From assembly GCF_024809855.1 (NCBI RefSeq), contig NZ_JANUEM010000001.1, positions 248,001 through 312,000 of the forward strand: DNA of 64,000 nucleotides, read 5' to 3'. Each line of letters begins with the position of its first letter. The stretch's first letter is position 1. The position numbers were made by a program, and so were the translations under genes. The notes below the pieces were generated by a model that was not told the DNA's origin, did not search any database, and saw only the letters and a program-made list of their open reading frames with translations. Below, piece after piece: positions 37,440 to 48,793 of this stretch. This DNA is from Rheinheimera pacifica (GTDB lineage: Bacteria > Pseudomonadota > Gammaproteobacteria > Enterobacterales > Alteromonadaceae).

Positions 37440-38909
37440 TTAAAAAGCCAGGCCCGGCGATAATTGCTCTGGCAGCACCACCTGCTCCAGCTCCACAGAC
37501 GCCACCGGATAAGCGCAGTAATCTGCGGCATAAAACGCACTGGCTCTGTGATTGCCGCTTGATCCCACACCACCAAAAGGTGCAGCCGAACTGGCGCCGG
37601 TAATAGGCCGGTTCCAGTTAACAATACCGGCACGGATGCGGCGGAAGAAATGCTGATATAACTCAGCACTGTCACTTAACAGCCCGGCAGATAAACCAAA
37701 CTGAGTGTTGTTAGCTGCATCAATCGCCTGATCAAAATCAGTAAAACGAAACACCTTTAACAGCGGACCAAAATGCTCATCATCCGGATAGTCAGTTACA
37801 TTGCTGCATTCGATAATACCCGGGCTCACCAAAGCGGTGTTAACATCAATATGCTGCATTTCAACCAGCACTTTACCACCGAGCTCAACCAACTGCTGCT
37901 GCACAGCCAGCATACCTTTAGCAGCAGCAACCGAAATCATTGAACCCATAAAAGGCTGTTCGGCAGCGTCGTACACACCTACTTTAATATTGCGGGTAAC
38001 TTCAAGCAGGCGTGCCAGAATCGCATCGCCCTGCGCATTAGCCGGTAAAAACAATTTACGGGCACAGGTACAGCGCTGGCCGGCAGAAATAAAAGCCGAC
38101 TGAATAATATCGTGCACTGCAGCATCAATATTACTGACATCCTGTACAATCAGCGGGTTATTGCCGCCCATTTCCAGAGCCAGAATTTTATCCGGCCGGC
38201 CGGCAAACTGCTGATGCAGGTAATGGCCAGTGCGTGAACTGCCGGTAAAGAAAATACCATCAATACCATTGTGGCCTGCAATGGCCTTACCGGTATCGAC
38301 TTCGCCTTGCAATAAAGCCATAACGCCAGCTGGCAAACCCGCTTGCTGCCACAGCTTCACGGTTTCTTCAGCCACTTTCGGCGTTAACTCAGAGGGCTTA
38401 AATATTACGCTATTACCTGCCAGCAACGCCGGTACTATGTGGCCATTCGGTAAGTGGCCGGGGAAATTATAAGGCCCGAATACCGCAACTACGCCATGCG
38501 GTTTATGCCGCACAAAAGCCCGCCCCTGTGGCATCGGGTTTTCTTTGGTGCCGGTACGTTCCTGATAAGCCCGCACAGAGATATCTATTTTGCCAATCAT
38601 GGCTGCTACTTCAGTACGGGCTTCCCATAGTGCCTTACCGGTTTCGCTGGCAATAGTAAGTGCCATGGCTTCTTTATTATTAGTAAGCTGTTCAGCAAAC
38701 TTTTTCACCACAGCTACACGGTCATCAAAGCTTAAACCGGCCCAGTCATATTGCGCTTTACGCGCGGCCTGCACGGCAGTATCTACCTGCGCAGCAGTTG
38801 CCGCCTGGCCTTGCCATATCTGGGTGTTCTTTACCGGGTCCAGTGAGGTAAACTCTTTACCTTCACCATTAAGCCATTGATTATTAATAAACTGTACTGC
38901 GTTATTCAT
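37440..38909 (-). CDS. astD: N-succinylglutamate 5-semialdehyde dehydrogenase
   Basis: This 489-residue NAD-dependent aldehyde dehydrogenase performs the fourth step of the arginine succinyltransferase pathway. The Glu in [10 protein letters not shown] and the catalytic Cys in [12 protein letters not shown] are present, and [12 protein letters not shown] and FTGSSRTG are typical. Its place next to astA and argD/astC supports AstD over other dehydrogenases. astB and astE are missing from this cluster. A terminator follows. Confidence 0.94.
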   Translation of the reverse strand: MNNAVQFINNQWLNGEGKEFTSLDPVKNTQIWQGQAATAAQVDTAVQAARKAQYDWAGLSFDDRVAVVKKFAEQLTNNKEAMALTIASETGKALWEARTEVAAMIGKIDISVRAYQERTGTKENPMPQGRAFVRHKPHGVVAVFGPYNFPGHLPNGHIVPALLAGNSVIFKPSELTPKVAEETVKLWQQAGLPAGVMALLQGEVDTGKAIAGHNGIDGIFFTGSSRTGHYLHQQFAGRPDKILALEMGGNNPLIVQDVSNIDAAVHDIIQSAFISAGQRCTCARKLFLPANAQGDAILARLLEVTRNIKVGVYDAAEQPFMGSMISVAAAKGMLAVQQQLVELGGKVLVEMQHIDVNTALVSPGIIECSNVTDYPDDEHFGPLLKVFRFTDFDQAIDAANNTQFGLSAGLLSDSAELYQHFFRRIRAGIVNWNRPITGASSAAPFGGVGSSGNHRASAFYAADYCAYPVASVELEQVVLPEQLSPGLAF

Positions 38910-38921
38910 ATCTTTCCCCCA

Positions 38922-39938
38922 TTAAATTCTTGTAACCCGGACCCAGTCACCCGCGCTTACCCGCAGCGCAGCAGCAACATCAGCCGGCAGGGTTACCTCT
39001 GCGCTGTGTTCATTTACGTCAAGTGCCAGCCAGGTAGCACGAAAGTCTGCAACGCTGGTATTACATATCAGATAAGGCTGGCCGTTACTGACATCGCCCA
39101 GCCGTACCTGCAGGCGCTGACTGTTACGCACTGAACGGATATGCTCCACTCTGGCTTCTACGGTAGGGCCGGCATCAAAAATATCGACATAACCACGATG
39201 GGAAAACCCTTCAGATTGCAGCAATGCCAATGCAGGTTTGGTTTTATCATGTACCTGGCCAATTACTGCCTGTGCCTGTTTGCTTAGCAGGCTGACATAA
39301 ATCGGATATTTAGGCATTAGTTCTGCGATAAACACCTTCTGGCCTATGCCAGTCAGATAATCTGCGGTAGGAAAATCCAGCGAGAAAAAGTGTTCCTGCA
39401 ACCACTGCCAGAATGGCGAACTGCCGTCGGTATTAGAAATACCACGCATTTCGGCGATCACTCTGTCGGAAAAACGCTGCGAAAATTCAGCCATAAACAA
39501 AAAGCGCATTTTTGACAGCAAACGGCCATTGTTTTTCTCCCGACGGCTTTCACGCAAAAATAACGTGCATAACTCACTAACGCCGGTGTAGTCATTACAC
39601 AGGGTTAATATGTCGGCTGTTTTATATACTCCGAGTGAGCGCGAGCTGTGTACCACCTTACCCAGGTGGTAATGATAAAACGCATCATCCAGCCCCACCG
39701 CCGCCTCCAGTGCGCTGGTGCCGCATACTTCACCGGTAAGCGTATCCTCCAGCACAAACAGATAGCCTTCATCACCCGGCGAACTGACCTGCTTGTTAAA
39801 TGATTGCTCAGAGCGGCTTATTTTGCGCATCAAAAGCTCATCATTTACCGGCAACGAGGTAAAACCGTGTCCCGATTCAACGGCAATGCTATACAGCGCC
39901 GGGTAATCATCCGCACGGATTGGGCGAATCACCATCAT
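38922..39938 (-). CDS. astA: arginine N-succinyltransferase
   Basis: This 338-residue acyltransferase starts arginine catabolism by succinylating arginine. It aligns closely with E. coli AstA: MMVIRPIRADD start, GHGFTSLP, GYLFVLED, ELCTLFL, NGRLLSKMRFLF, EMRGISNTDGSSPFWQ, and QKVFIAELMPKYPIY. It begins about 100 bases after argD/astC and is followed 12 bases later by astD, on the same strand. Confidence 0.95.
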   Translation of the reverse strand: MMVIRPIRADDYPALYSIAVESGHGFTSLPVNDELLMRKISRSEQSFNKQVSSPGDEGYLFVLEDTLTGEVCGTSALEAAVGLDDAFYHYHLGKVVHSSRSLGVYKTADILTLCNDYTGVSELCTLFLRESRREKNNGRLLSKMRFLFMAEFSQRFSDRVIAEMRGISNTDGSSPFWQWLQEHFFSLDFPTADYLTGIGQKVFIAELMPKYPIYVSLLSKQAQAVIGQVHDKTKPALALLQSEGFSHRGYVDIFDAGPTVEARVEHIRSVRNSQRLQVRLGDVSNGQPYLICNTSVADFRATWLALDVNEHSAEVTLPADVAAALRVSAGDWVRVTRI

Positions 39939-40035
39939 CGTCGCTACTCCACTTTTATGTTATTGTTTTCGGGGCTCTGAGGCCCCTTAGCTTCATTTTT
40001 GCAGTCTTGGTGCTGCTTTATAGTAGTGAGCAGTG

Positions 40036-41571
<1,536 letters not shown>

Positions 41572-42699
41572 TTACAATTCAATACCTAAACGCCTGAGGT
41601 TGGTTCTTGCCAGAATATCCTGGCTGTCGCTGTTTAGCTGCACAGCTGCAAACCACTCACTGGTTTCCTGCTCAGATATCTGTTGGTTTTTACGCAATGT
41701 TTGCCACTGCACATAAGTTTGTGCCTGCAATACCAGCCGGGCCAGAGGGCTGCAACCGGTAAAGCCTGCACCTTCCGCCAGTTGATCCAGCGTCTGGCAC
41801 AGCGGTAACGTACGCAGTTGCCAGCGCGAGGTAATATCGGCACTGAGCACGGCAGCAAATTCTGCCAGACTTTCACATAAAAAACTGGCATCGGCTTCAA
41901 GCTGATCCAGTGCATTGGTAAGCTGGGTATCGCGATTCTCTCTGGCATGCAATAGCTGCTGCTGGCGTACCTGCAAGTATGTACGCAGGTAATTACGGGT
42001 AACTACTGCATGGCCGGTGGTATGAAACAAACCGGCACAAAACGCATTGTAAGGATGCTCGGCGCTATTTTCTGCCAACGCACGCGCAGCAATAGCAACA
42101 GCCAGTGTGTAGTCCCATAACCGGCTTTTTAACGGCGTAAAAGGATCGGTTGAATGCGGTATCATCCGGCGCATTGCATATACCGGTATAATCAGTTGCA
42201 GACTTTCAACGCCCAAAAAACGTAGCGCTGTTTTAATATCTTTGACCATCGCACCCGATGCGGTGCGGTTACGGTACTGCGGCTGATTAACCAGGCGTAA
42301 TAATTCTTCTTTTAACCATGGAACTTTTGATACCAGTGGGTCGAGTTTATTAACCGTTACGACTTTCTCACTAAGTACATCCAGCACCGGAAAAAACGCT
42401 TCGCCCGGGTCAAATAACGACGCCATGACTTGATCAATATTATGCAATTTACGTAGCAGCTCATCAGCCACTTCATCGTGCAAATGCGCCTGAGCAAACT
42501 CATTAAACTGGGCTTTAGCCTGCTCGCCGGCCTCCCGCAGCTGCTGAGCCTGAGCTTCAACGGCCAGTAAAGTGCGCTGAGTATCTACCTGCCCCGCCCG
42601 AATTTGATAACCAAGACGCTTCGTTTGCGGGTTCACTCCGACTAACTGATCAAAAAAACGCTGCACCATTACATCTGCAAAGGCCACTAAATGCTCCAT
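41572..42699 (-). CDS. HDOD-domain protein
   Basis: This ~375-residue protein contains an HDOD domain in its second half (LVSKVPWLKEELLRLVNQPQY, MVKDIKTALRFLGVESLQLII, YNAFCAGLFHTTGHAV). The N-terminus is a charged helical region. HDOD proteins are HD-like signalling proteins usually lacking hydrolase residues, often linked to stress or cyclic-di-GMP control. ATG 42699 is my choice; an in-frame TTG lies at 42741. It interrupts the pabA-argD neighbourhood known from E. coli. Confidence 0.75.
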   Translation of the reverse strand: MEHLVAFADVMVQRFFDQLVGVNPQTKRLGYQIRAGQVDTQRTLLAVEAQAQQLREAGEQAKAQFNEFAQAHLHDEVADELLRKLHNIDQVMASLFDPGEAFFPVLDVLSEKVVTVNKLDPLVSKVPWLKEELLRLVNQPQYRNRTASGAMVKDIKTALRFLGVESLQLIIPVYAMRRMIPHSTDPFTPLKSRLWDYTLAVAIAARALAENSAEHPYNAFCAGLFHTTGHAVVTRNYLRTYLQVRQQQLLHARENRDTQLTNALDQLEADASFLCESLAEFAAVLSADITSRWQLRTLPLCQTLDQLAEGAGFTGCSPLARLVLQAQTYVQWQTLRKNQQISEQETSEWFAAVQLNSDSQDILARTNLRRLGIEL

Positions 42700-42779
42700 C
42701 TGAATTCGGTGACAGTTATCATCTGCACTGCCTGCTGCCAATACTGCAACCTGACTCTGGTGGAGTCAAGCCAGCAGAC

Positions 42780-43370
42780 TTAGCCGGGTTTGGACAAGGT
42801 TAAAAAATTATCCAACAGCTGTTTACCCTGCTGGCTAAGAATAGCTTCCGGATGAAACTGCACGCCGTGTAATGCCAGCCCGGAGTGCATTAACCCCATA
42901 ATGTCCGGGGGTTCCTGATTAGCATCATCTGTCCAGGCCGTTTGCACCAGCTCGCTGGGCAGGCTGTGTTTATCGACCACCAAAGAATGATAGCGTGTGA
43001 CATCCAACGGATTAGCCAGGCTATAAAATACCGATTGATTATTGTGCCGCACCAGCGAGTTTTTGCCATGCATAACCTGCCGGGCCCGCACCACACGGCC
43101 GCCAAATACCTGCGCAATAGCCTGATGGCCCAAACAAACTCCCAGGATAGGAATCTTCCCGGCAAACTGTTCAATAGCCGCCAATGACACCCCGGCATCA
43201 TCCGGAGTTTTCGGGCCGGGCGAAATAACCAGATACTGTGGCGCCAGTTTGGCTATCTGCGCCAACGTAATATCGTCATTGCGCCGTACCATAACCTGCT
43301 GACCTAATGCAGCAAAATACTGCATCAGGTTATAGGTAAAAGAATCGTAGTTATCTATCAGCAGTAACAT
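42780..43370 (-). CDS. pabA: aminodeoxychorismate/anthranilate synthase glutamine amidotransferase subunit
   Basis: This 196-residue class I amidotransferase releases ammonia from glutamine for p-aminobenzoate synthesis. The start [17 protein letters not shown], the nucleophile Cys in [11 protein letters not shown] and the [11 protein letters not shown] histidine-glutamate pair are present. The trpS-pabA-argD neighbourhood suggests PabA. The same subunit may also serve TrpE. pabB is not in the window. Confidence 0.93.
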   Translation of the reverse strand: MLLLIDNYDSFTYNLMQYFAALGQQVMVRRNDDITLAQIAKLAPQYLVISPGPKTPDDAGVSLAAIEQFAGKIPILGVCLGHQAIAQVFGGRVVRARQVMHGKNSLVRHNNQSVFYSLANPLDVTRYHSLVVDKHSLPSELVQTAWTDDANQEPPDIMGLMHSGLALHGVQFHPEAILSQQGKQLLDNFLTLSKPG

Positions 43371-43392
43371 TAGCTAGTTCAGGGCTTGCTTA

Positions 43393-44397
43393 TCAGGGGG
43401 TAACAAAGCCAACAGCATCATTTACTTTTGCCAGTGTCGCTGCGGCGCGTAAACGGGCTTTCTCTGCCCCGGCGCGCATAACAGTGGTTAAGGTAGTCTG
43501 ATCAGCACGCAGCTCGGTAAAAGTTTTCTGTACCGGCTCTAATAAAGCAATGACTGCGTCAGCAACATCGCCTTTTAAATGGCCGTACATTTTACCTTCG
43601 TACTCAGCTTCCAACACTGCGATAGTTTTGCCGGTTACACCGCTTAAAATGCTTAACAGGTTGGCGACACCGGGTTTAGCGTCAAGGTCAAAGCGCACCC
43701 GTGGCGGATCTTCTGAATCTGTCATCGCTTTTTTAAATTTCTTGCTGATCATTTTCGGATCCTCAAGCAAACCGACGAAGTTCCATGGGTTTTCATCCGA
43801 CTTGGACATTTTTTTCGTAGGGTCCTGCAAACTCATTACCCGCGCCGCCACCGGCGGAATAAAAGGCTCAGGCACAGTGAAAATATCACCATGTACTGCG
43901 TTAAAGCGCATAGCAACGTCGCGGGCTAACTCTAAGTGCTGCTTTTGATCATGCCCAACCGGAATTTGGTTGGCCTGATACAATAAAATATCGGCGGCCA
44001 TCAGTACCGGGTAAGTAAACAAACCGGCATTTACGTTATGGGTATGGCGCTCAGACTTATCTTTAAACTGAGTCATACGGCTTAGCTCGCCAAACTGGGT
44101 ATAGCAGTTTAGCACCCAGGCGAGTTGGCTGTGCTCTGGCACGTGCGATTGCATAAACACCGCAGAGCGCTTTGGATCGATACCACAGGCCAGATACAAC
44201 GCCAGGCTGTCCAGCGAAGCACTGCGCAGTGCTGCCGGTTCTTGCCGCACGGTAATAGCATGTAAGTCAACGATACAGTACAAGCAATCATAGTCATCCT
44301 GCATTTTGTCCCACTGGCGCAATGCCCCCAGATAATTACCAATGGTAAGTTGTCCGGATGGCTGTGCACCACTTAGCACAATTGGCTTATTGCTCAT
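43393..44397 (-). CDS. trpS: tryptophanyl-tRNA synthetase
   Basis: This ~334-residue class I synthetase has the HIGH-like [17 protein letters not shown] and KMSKS in [11 protein letters not shown]. The [13 protein letters not shown] stretch matches the E. coli enzyme. ATG 44397 is chosen because it lines up with the known N-terminus; a GTG four codons upstream is possible. It lies between pabA and rpe on the minus strand; the gph gene that separates rpe and trpS in E. coli is absent. Confidence 0.97.
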   Translation of the reverse strand: MSNKPIVLSGAQPSGQLTIGNYLGALRQWDKMQDDYDCLYCIVDLHAITVRQEPAALRSASLDSLALYLACGIDPKRSAVFMQSHVPEHSQLAWVLNCYTQFGELSRMTQFKDKSERHTHNVNAGLFTYPVLMAADILLYQANQIPVGHDQKQHLELARDVAMRFNAVHGDIFTVPEPFIPPVAARVMSLQDPTKKMSKSDENPWNFVGLLEDPKMISKKFKKAMTDSEDPPRVRFDLDAKPGVANLLSILSGVTGKTIAVLEAEYEGKMYGHLKGDVADAVIALLEPVQKTFTELRADQTTLTTVMRAGAEKARLRAAATLAKVNDAVGFVTP

Positions 44398-44493
44398 AGT
44401 TGTATCCACTTTAAAAGCTATATTGTTAATGACAGGCCGGTACGCACCGGTTTGAAGTGCAGCATTATAACCATATCAGCACGTTGCAACAGC

Positions 44494-44514
44494 AAAAAAG
44501 CCGCTTAGCGCGGC
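44494..44514 (-). terminator. intrinsic terminator overlapping the rpe stop codon
   Basis: On the minus strand GCCGC, a five-base loop and GCGGC are followed by TTTTTT. The loop contains the TAA stop of rpe (44505-44507), so the terminator stem is partly coding. Confidence 0.75.
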
Positions 44515-45179
44515 ACTTTTGCCAACTGCTGGCGCATCTTAGTAATCACCCCGGCATAATCCGGTGCATTAAAAATGGCCGAACCGGCTACAAACATATC
44601 CGCGCCGGCTGCCGCGATGTCAGCAATATTATCTGCGTTTACACCGCCATCAATTTCCAGCCGGATGGGCAAGCCGCTGGCATCAATAATATTGCGGGCT
44701 GCTGCCAGTTTATCCAGCGTGGCCGGAATAAACTTTTGCCCGCCAAAGCCAGGGTTAACCGACATCAGTAAAACAACATCTACTTTATCCAGCACGTAAT
44801 CCAGGTAACTGAGTGGCGTAGCCGGGTTAAATACTAAACCTGCCTGACAGCCATGGCTTTTAATTAACTGTAAGGTACGGTCGATATGGCGCGATGCCTC
44901 AGGGTGAAAAGTAATAATACTGGCACCGGCCTGTGCAAATTGCGGTACCAGGCTATCTACCGGCTCTACCATTAAATGCACATCTATAGGTGCGGTAATG
45001 CCAAAATTGCGCAGTGCCTGACACACCATAGGGCCCATGGTCAGATTAGGCACATAGTGATTATCCATCACATCAAAGTGCACTACATCAGCGCCAGCCT
45101 GTAATACCGCAGTAACGTCATCACCGAGACGGGCAAAGTCAGCAGACAAAATAGAAGGCGCAATCAAATAGGGTTGCAT
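44505..45179 (-). CDS. rpe: ribulose-phosphate 3-epimerase
   Basis: This 224-residue TIM-barrel enzyme interconverts ribulose-5-phosphate and xylulose-5-phosphate. It aligns from [18 protein letters not shown] with the E. coli enzyme, including [33 protein letters not shown] and [17 protein letters not shown] 45179 is supported by an upstream GGAA. In E. coli rpe sits next to dam; here about 1.5 kb with a porin and two small genes lies between them. Confidence 0.97.
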   Translation of the reverse strand: MQPYLIAPSILSADFARLGDDVTAVLQAGADVVHFDVMDNHYVPNLTMGPMVCQALRNFGITAPIDVHLMVEPVDSLVPQFAQAGASIITFHPEASRHIDRTLQLIKSHGCQAGLVFNPATPLSYLDYVLDKVDVVLLMSVNPGFGGQKFIPATLDKLAAARNIIDASGLPIRLEIDGGVNADNIADIAAAGADMFVAGSAIFNAPDYAGVITKMRQQLAKVPR

Positions 45180-45306
45180 AGCAGATTTCCGTTTAAGCAC
45201 AGTAGGCGAACTTTACTGAATTTGGCATAAAAATGCACGGCTATGCCATAGCGTGTTAGCGCCCAAAAAATGAGCAGCAGCGCACCAATTTAGCACAAGC
45301 TGTTAC

Positions 45307-45331
45307 ATAAGTTAAAACGAGACTAACTTAT
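45307..45331. promoter_or_regulatory. dyad upstream of the TorF-type porin
   Basis: ATAAGTTA and TAACTTAT form a perfect eight-base inverted repeat with a nine-base spacer, about 80 bases before the porin ATG. The size suits a dimeric regulator. No known consensus is recognised. Confidence 0.4.
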
Positions 45332-45412
45332 CCACATGAATTAAAACAATAAAACTACATGGCATATATCTTGGAACTCCAAAACGAGGGAACAGAGAAA
45401 AGGGCGAATAAA

Positions 45413-46093
45413 ATGAAAACAGCAACAAAAATGAAGACGTTAGCAACAAGCATGATGTTATTTGGATTATCGGCCGGCAGTTTTAGTGCAAGTGCGGTAG
45501 AACTCAGCGGGGATATTACTTTTACCTCTGACTATGCCTTTCGCGGTGTGTCACAAACCGAAGAAGCCCCGGCTATACAAGGCGGCTTATCGCTGGCTTC
45601 TGAATCGGGCTTTTATGTCTCGGTTTGGGGCTCAAACGTTGATTTTCTGGCTGAAGGTACCCTTGAGCTCGACGTAATGCTGGGCTGGAGTGGCGCAATC
45701 AACGACGACTGGTCAACAGATGTGGGTATTATGCGCTACGGCTACCCAAATACCGCCATTCCCGGTTCAAACTTCTGGGAGGTTTATGGCTCTTTATCTT
45801 ACAAAGATTTAACCTTTGGCCTGGCGTACAGTGATGATTACTACGCTAACAGCGGTAAATTCTATTATATATATGCTGACTACAGTTATGCCTTAACTGA
45901 AAATTTCAGTTTAGACTTGCATGTCGGCCAAAATGAATATGATGACAGCAGTGCCAGTTATCTGGACTGGAGTGTGGGTATCAGCACTGAAGTGTTAGGT
46001 GCCGGGCTGAGCCTGGCCTATGTTGACACGGATATTAATGGCTCATATCTGGCAGATCGCCGGGTAATATTTTCTATTTCAAAAAGCTTTTAA
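45413..46093 (+). CDS. TorF family putative outer-membrane porin (TIGR02001-like)
   Basis: This 226-residue protein starts at ATG 45413 (AGGG upstream), followed by a signal peptide with cleavage near SASAVE. The mature start ELSGDITFTSDYAFRGVSQTEEAPAIQGG is the hallmark of the TIGR02001/TorF group. Aromatic-rich alternating strands and the terminal Phe (RRVIFSISKSF) indicate an outer-membrane barrel. Family members are putative porins of uncertain substrate. It is followed by a perfect 24-base palindrome. Confidence 0.82.
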   Translation: MKTATKMKTLATSMMLFGLSAGSFSASAVELSGDITFTSDYAFRGVSQTEEAPAIQGGLSLASESGFYVSVWGSNVDFLAEGTLELDVMLGWSGAINDDWSTDVGIMRYGYPNTAIPGSNFWEVYGSLSYKDLTFGLAYSDDYYANSGKFYYIYADYSYALTENFSLDLHVGQNEYDDSSASYLDWSVGISTEVLGAGLSLAYVDTDINGSYLADRRVIFSISKSF

Positions 46094-46106
46094 CGCTGCT
46101 GTTAAT

Positions 46107-46130
46107 CTACCGGTGTAATTACACCGGTAG
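46107..46130 (+). terminator. palindrome after the porin gene
   Basis: CTACCGGTGTAA followed by its exact complement forms a 24-base perfect palindrome 13 bases after the stop. A weak T-rich stretch (TTGTTT) follows a few bases later. Confidence 0.5.
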
Positions 46131-46249
46131 TCACCTTGTTTAAATCATATTGTTCAGTTGCTAATAAATTGGCGAATAAACAATCAGCTTGAATCAAAAA
46201 GCCAGATGCTTTATTATCTGGCATGTTTACAAGAGCAAATGGAATTAAC

Positions 46250-46501
46250 ATGAAATTTACCCCCCCGTTAAAAGCGGTTGTAATTTCAGCTGGTATTATT
46301 GCCGGCGCTCTAAGCCTTGTCCTGCCAGGATGGGTTGCCAGTCATCACTGCCAACAACTGGCTCAGTCAGCAATGCCCTGTACTGAAGTTGATCAACAAA
46401 ACTGGTTAAGCTGGTTTACCGGAAAAAGCCGCTCGACTCAGTTTCACTTTGTTGATTTACTTGAGCTTCTAAGCCGGTTTGCTCCGGTACAAAAGTCTTG
46501 A
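46250..46501 (+). CDS. 83-residue protein with N-terminal membrane segment, unknown
   Basis: ATG 46250 follows a GGA a few bases upstream. The N-terminus has one hydrophobic stretch (AVVISAGIIAGALSLVLPGWV) that could be an anchor or signal. The rest is polar with two cysteines (HHCQQ and MPCTE). The stop overlaps the TTG start of the DUF2970 gene, so the two are translated together. I do not recognise the family. Confidence 0.55.
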   Translation: MKFTPPLKAVVISAGIIAGALSLVLPGWVASHHCQQLAQSAMPCTEVDQQNWLSWFTGKSRSTQFHFVDLLELLSRFAPVQKS

Positions 46502-46692
46502 TAAACCAAAAACCGTCTCTGCTGCAAGTAATTAAAGCTGTGTTAGGTGCTTTGATTGGTGTGCAATCAGAGCAGCAGCGGCAACAAGATTTCAGCGCAA
46601 CCAGCCCGTTACCTTATATTGTCGTTGGCATTATTGTCACCCTGCTTTTTGTGATAACGCTGCTACTTGTAGTGTCCTGGGTACTTTCTTAG
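46498..46692 (+). CDS. DUF2970 family small membrane protein
   Basis: This 64-residue protein has the DUF2970 pattern: SLLQVIKAVLGALIGVQSEQQRQQDF, then one membrane helix at about 40-62. Function is unknown. The start is TTG 46498, forming TTGA with the stop of the preceding gene. Its last 56 bases overlap the end of the convergent dam gene, an unusually long tail-to-tail overlap. Confidence 0.75.
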   Translation: MINQKPSLLQVIKAVLGALIGVQSEQQRQQDFSATSPLPYIVVGIIVTLLFVITLLLVVSWVLS

Positions 46693-47512
46693 GCTGATAT
46701 ACCGCAAACAGTTCTGCAACCTTGCCGCGTGTTGCACCATTTTGGCTAATTGAACGTCCAACCTGCAAACTATGCAATTGCGCCTGATGATAAATCTTTC
46801 GCGTCAATGTCGTATCATGGTTACTAATTACCACAGTAACGCCACGCTGTTGTGCCTGTTCGGCTAAATTAGCCAGCTCAGCCTGATCATCTAAATTAAA
46901 ACCTTCTGTGGCATAGCTGGTAAAACTGGCTGTTTTGCTCAGAGGCACATAAGGCGGATCGCAATACACCACAGCGCCACTTGGCGCCTGTAACATGAGT
47001 TGTTGATAGCTTGCACAGCTAAATTCTGCCCGTTGCGCTTTTTCAGCAAAAAAATACAGTTCAGCTTCAGGAAAATACGGCTTTTTATAACTACCAAAAG
47101 GCACATTAAACTTGCCAGACAAATTGTAGCGGCACAAGCCGTTGTAACCGTGCCGGTTCAGATACAAAAATAACTGCGCCCGCTCGTAGGCGTTGTCACT
47201 GAGGTTGAACTGTTGACGCAGCTGAAGATACGCATCACGCTGATTAGTCATTACCGTAAATAAGGTTTTTGCATCTGCAATAAAGCGTTCAGGCTGGGTC
47301 TTAACCAGTTGATATAAGTTAATTAAATCTGCGTTGATGTCATTTAGCTTGTAGTTTGAGTAATCTGTATTAAGAAATACAGAACCCGCTCCAACGAAAG
47401 GTTCTATCAGAGTGTCACAGTCTGGCAGATGCTGTTGTATTGCATCAACCAGATTGTATTTCCCACCCGCCCACTTAAGAAATGCCCGGCTTTTTTGCCT
47501 GCTTTTAACCAT
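46637..47512 (-). CDS. dam: DNA adenine methyltransferase (GATC)
   Basis: This 291-residue enzyme methylates adenine in GATC, guiding mismatch repair and replication timing. The SAM-binding FLKWAGGKYNLV and PFVGAGSVF, the catalytic DPPY (185-188), and RYNLSGKFNVPFG are present. The C-terminus (PKKVPRTLQVAALSQKAG) extends some 15 residues past a typical end, into the overlap with the DUF2970 gene. It follows damX by six bases. Confidence 0.96.
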   Translation of the reverse strand: MVKSRQKSRAFLKWAGGKYNLVDAIQQHLPDCDTLIEPFVGAGSVFLNTDYSNYKLNDINADLINLYQLVKTQPERFIADAKTLFTVMTNQRDAYLQLRQQFNLSDNAYERAQLFLYLNRHGYNGLCRYNLSGKFNVPFGSYKKPYFPEAELYFFAEKAQRAEFSCASYQQLMLQAPSGAVVYCDPPYVPLSKTASFTSYATEGFNLDDQAELANLAEQAQQRGVTVVISNHDTTLTRKIYHQAQLHSLQVGRSISQNGATRGKVAELFAVYQPKKVPRTLQVAALSQKAG

Positions 47513-47518
47513 TGCTTG

Positions 47519-48793
47519 CTATTCCGGCACACTTTGCTGATTACGCTGCAAGGCATTAATTTCTGTTTGTACGGCCTGTAACCTTTTAACAAAAGGCCCG
47601 TCTGCCCGTAAAGCCTCTGGTAGCTGTGCCAGTTGTTGATTAGCCGAAGCGGCATTGCTAAAAGGTGCCAGCAATATTACCCATTGTGTTTTACCCTGCC
47701 AGTTACGCTGGTAAACCAGGCGATCCAGTTGCGGATAAGTCTTGTAAAAACGTTGCAATGATGCGTTATTGGATAATACCGCAAGTTGCAGTGCTACCTG
47801 TTGCCTGTTCATCGCCAGCAACTGTGCCTCATCATACTTAAAAGCGTGCGCCGCTATTGCGTCATCTGTTGCAACAGGCGCTGGTGCAACGGGTTCCGCT
47901 GTAACTTCAGTAGTAGTATCTTCAACTACCGAAGGCTCAGACACTGACGATGGAATAACTGGGATCAGCTCAGGCTCAGGCGTAAGATCAATAACGGCAT
48001 CTTGCTCAGTAACAATTTCAGGCTCAGTGTTAACCTCAGGCTCAACAGTAACCGCCGGTACCTGCACAGGTATCCGTACTGGCGTATCCGCTGTTTTGCC
48101 GTCAGGCCAGAAAAAATGCAGCAACATAGCTACCATTACTGCCGCTATCACGATATATATGGCTTTAAACGGCGGCATTGCAGGTTTTGTATGTTCAGGC
48201 TCTGCTATAGATCTGGCAACTGCAGGGCGCAGTAATAAATGCAGGTTGCCATTAGCCTCTGTCAGGCGGCTGTTCATTTCCAACGGGTTAAGCTGCTCAG
48301 CCTGCAGCAAATATTCTGCATCGGCAGATGTGGGTGGGCTAATGGTAAGCGTTAAACTATTGTCCAGCAGAGGTTTAGTAGAAAAGCAGAATAGCAGACA
48401 GGGTAAATTCTGCAGCTGTGGCAAAACAGAGCTAAATTGTTCAGTATTATCCACAATAAGCAGCAACGGCGTTGCGCCACTCTGAGTAGCGACTTGTTCT
48501 GACAATGCGACATCCGCTTGTGCCGGCAATCCAAACCATTGCTGCATTAACTGGCTGGCAACCTGCGTTTCATCCGCCGGCGTATTAAGCAGGGCAACGT
48601 TATACTGTTCTGAAAATAGCTCAGCCAGTGTTAATGCCAACGTTGATTTACCGCTACCTACATCACCAACAGCTTCAATATGATCAATATTGTTAAATGC
48701 CAGCTGAAACAGCAATCTTTCTGTCCATTCCCGCTGTGACGGCAGCAAGTGGTCAAATAATGCCAATCTTGCCTGTAGTTCAGTTGTTTCCAT
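47519..48793 (-). CDS. damX: DamX-like SPOR-domain protein with N-terminal P-loop region
   Basis: This 424-residue protein has a cytoplasmic N-terminal ATPase-like domain with Walker A GDVGSGKST (43-51) and a Walker B-like LLLIVDNTE. One membrane helix follows at about 210-227, then an acidic proline/valine/glutamate-rich linker. A C-terminal SPOR domain (about 340-420) should bind denuded septal glycan. DamX helps cell division in E. coli. It sits between aroB and dam; its start overlaps aroB by 14 bases. Confidence 0.88.
   Translation of the reverse strand: METTELQARLALFDHLLPSQREWTERLLFQLAFNNIDHIEAVGDVGSGKSTLALTLAELFSEQYNVALLNTPADETQVASQLMQQWFGLPAQADVALSEQVATQSGATPLLLIVDNTEQFSSVLPQLQNLPCLLFCFSTKPLLDNSLTLTISPPTSADAEYLLQAEQLNPLEMNSRLTEANGNLHLLLRPAVARSIAEPEHTKPAMPPFKAIYIVIAAVMVAMLLHFFWPDGKTADTPVRIPVQVPAVTVEPEVNTEPEIVTEQDAVIDLTPEPELIPVIPSSVSEPSVVEDTTTEVTAEPVAPAPVATDDAIAAHAFKYDEAQLLAMNRQQVALQLAVLSNNASLQRFYKTYPQLDRLVYQRNWQGKTQWVILLAPFSNAASANQQLAQLPEALRADGPFVKRLQAVQTEINALQRNQQSVPE

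Noticed and set aside
39971-39986. GGGGC / GCCCC hairpin between argD and astA
   Set aside because: The stem is five bases with no adjacent T-run on the minus strand, and read-through from argD into astA is expected.
47769-48485. A 238-codon plus-strand frame opposite damX
   Set aside because: It lies wholly antisense to a well-supported damX, is Ser/Thr/Gly-rich as expected from the reverse of a Pro/Glu/Val linker, and has no domain or ribosome-binding site.
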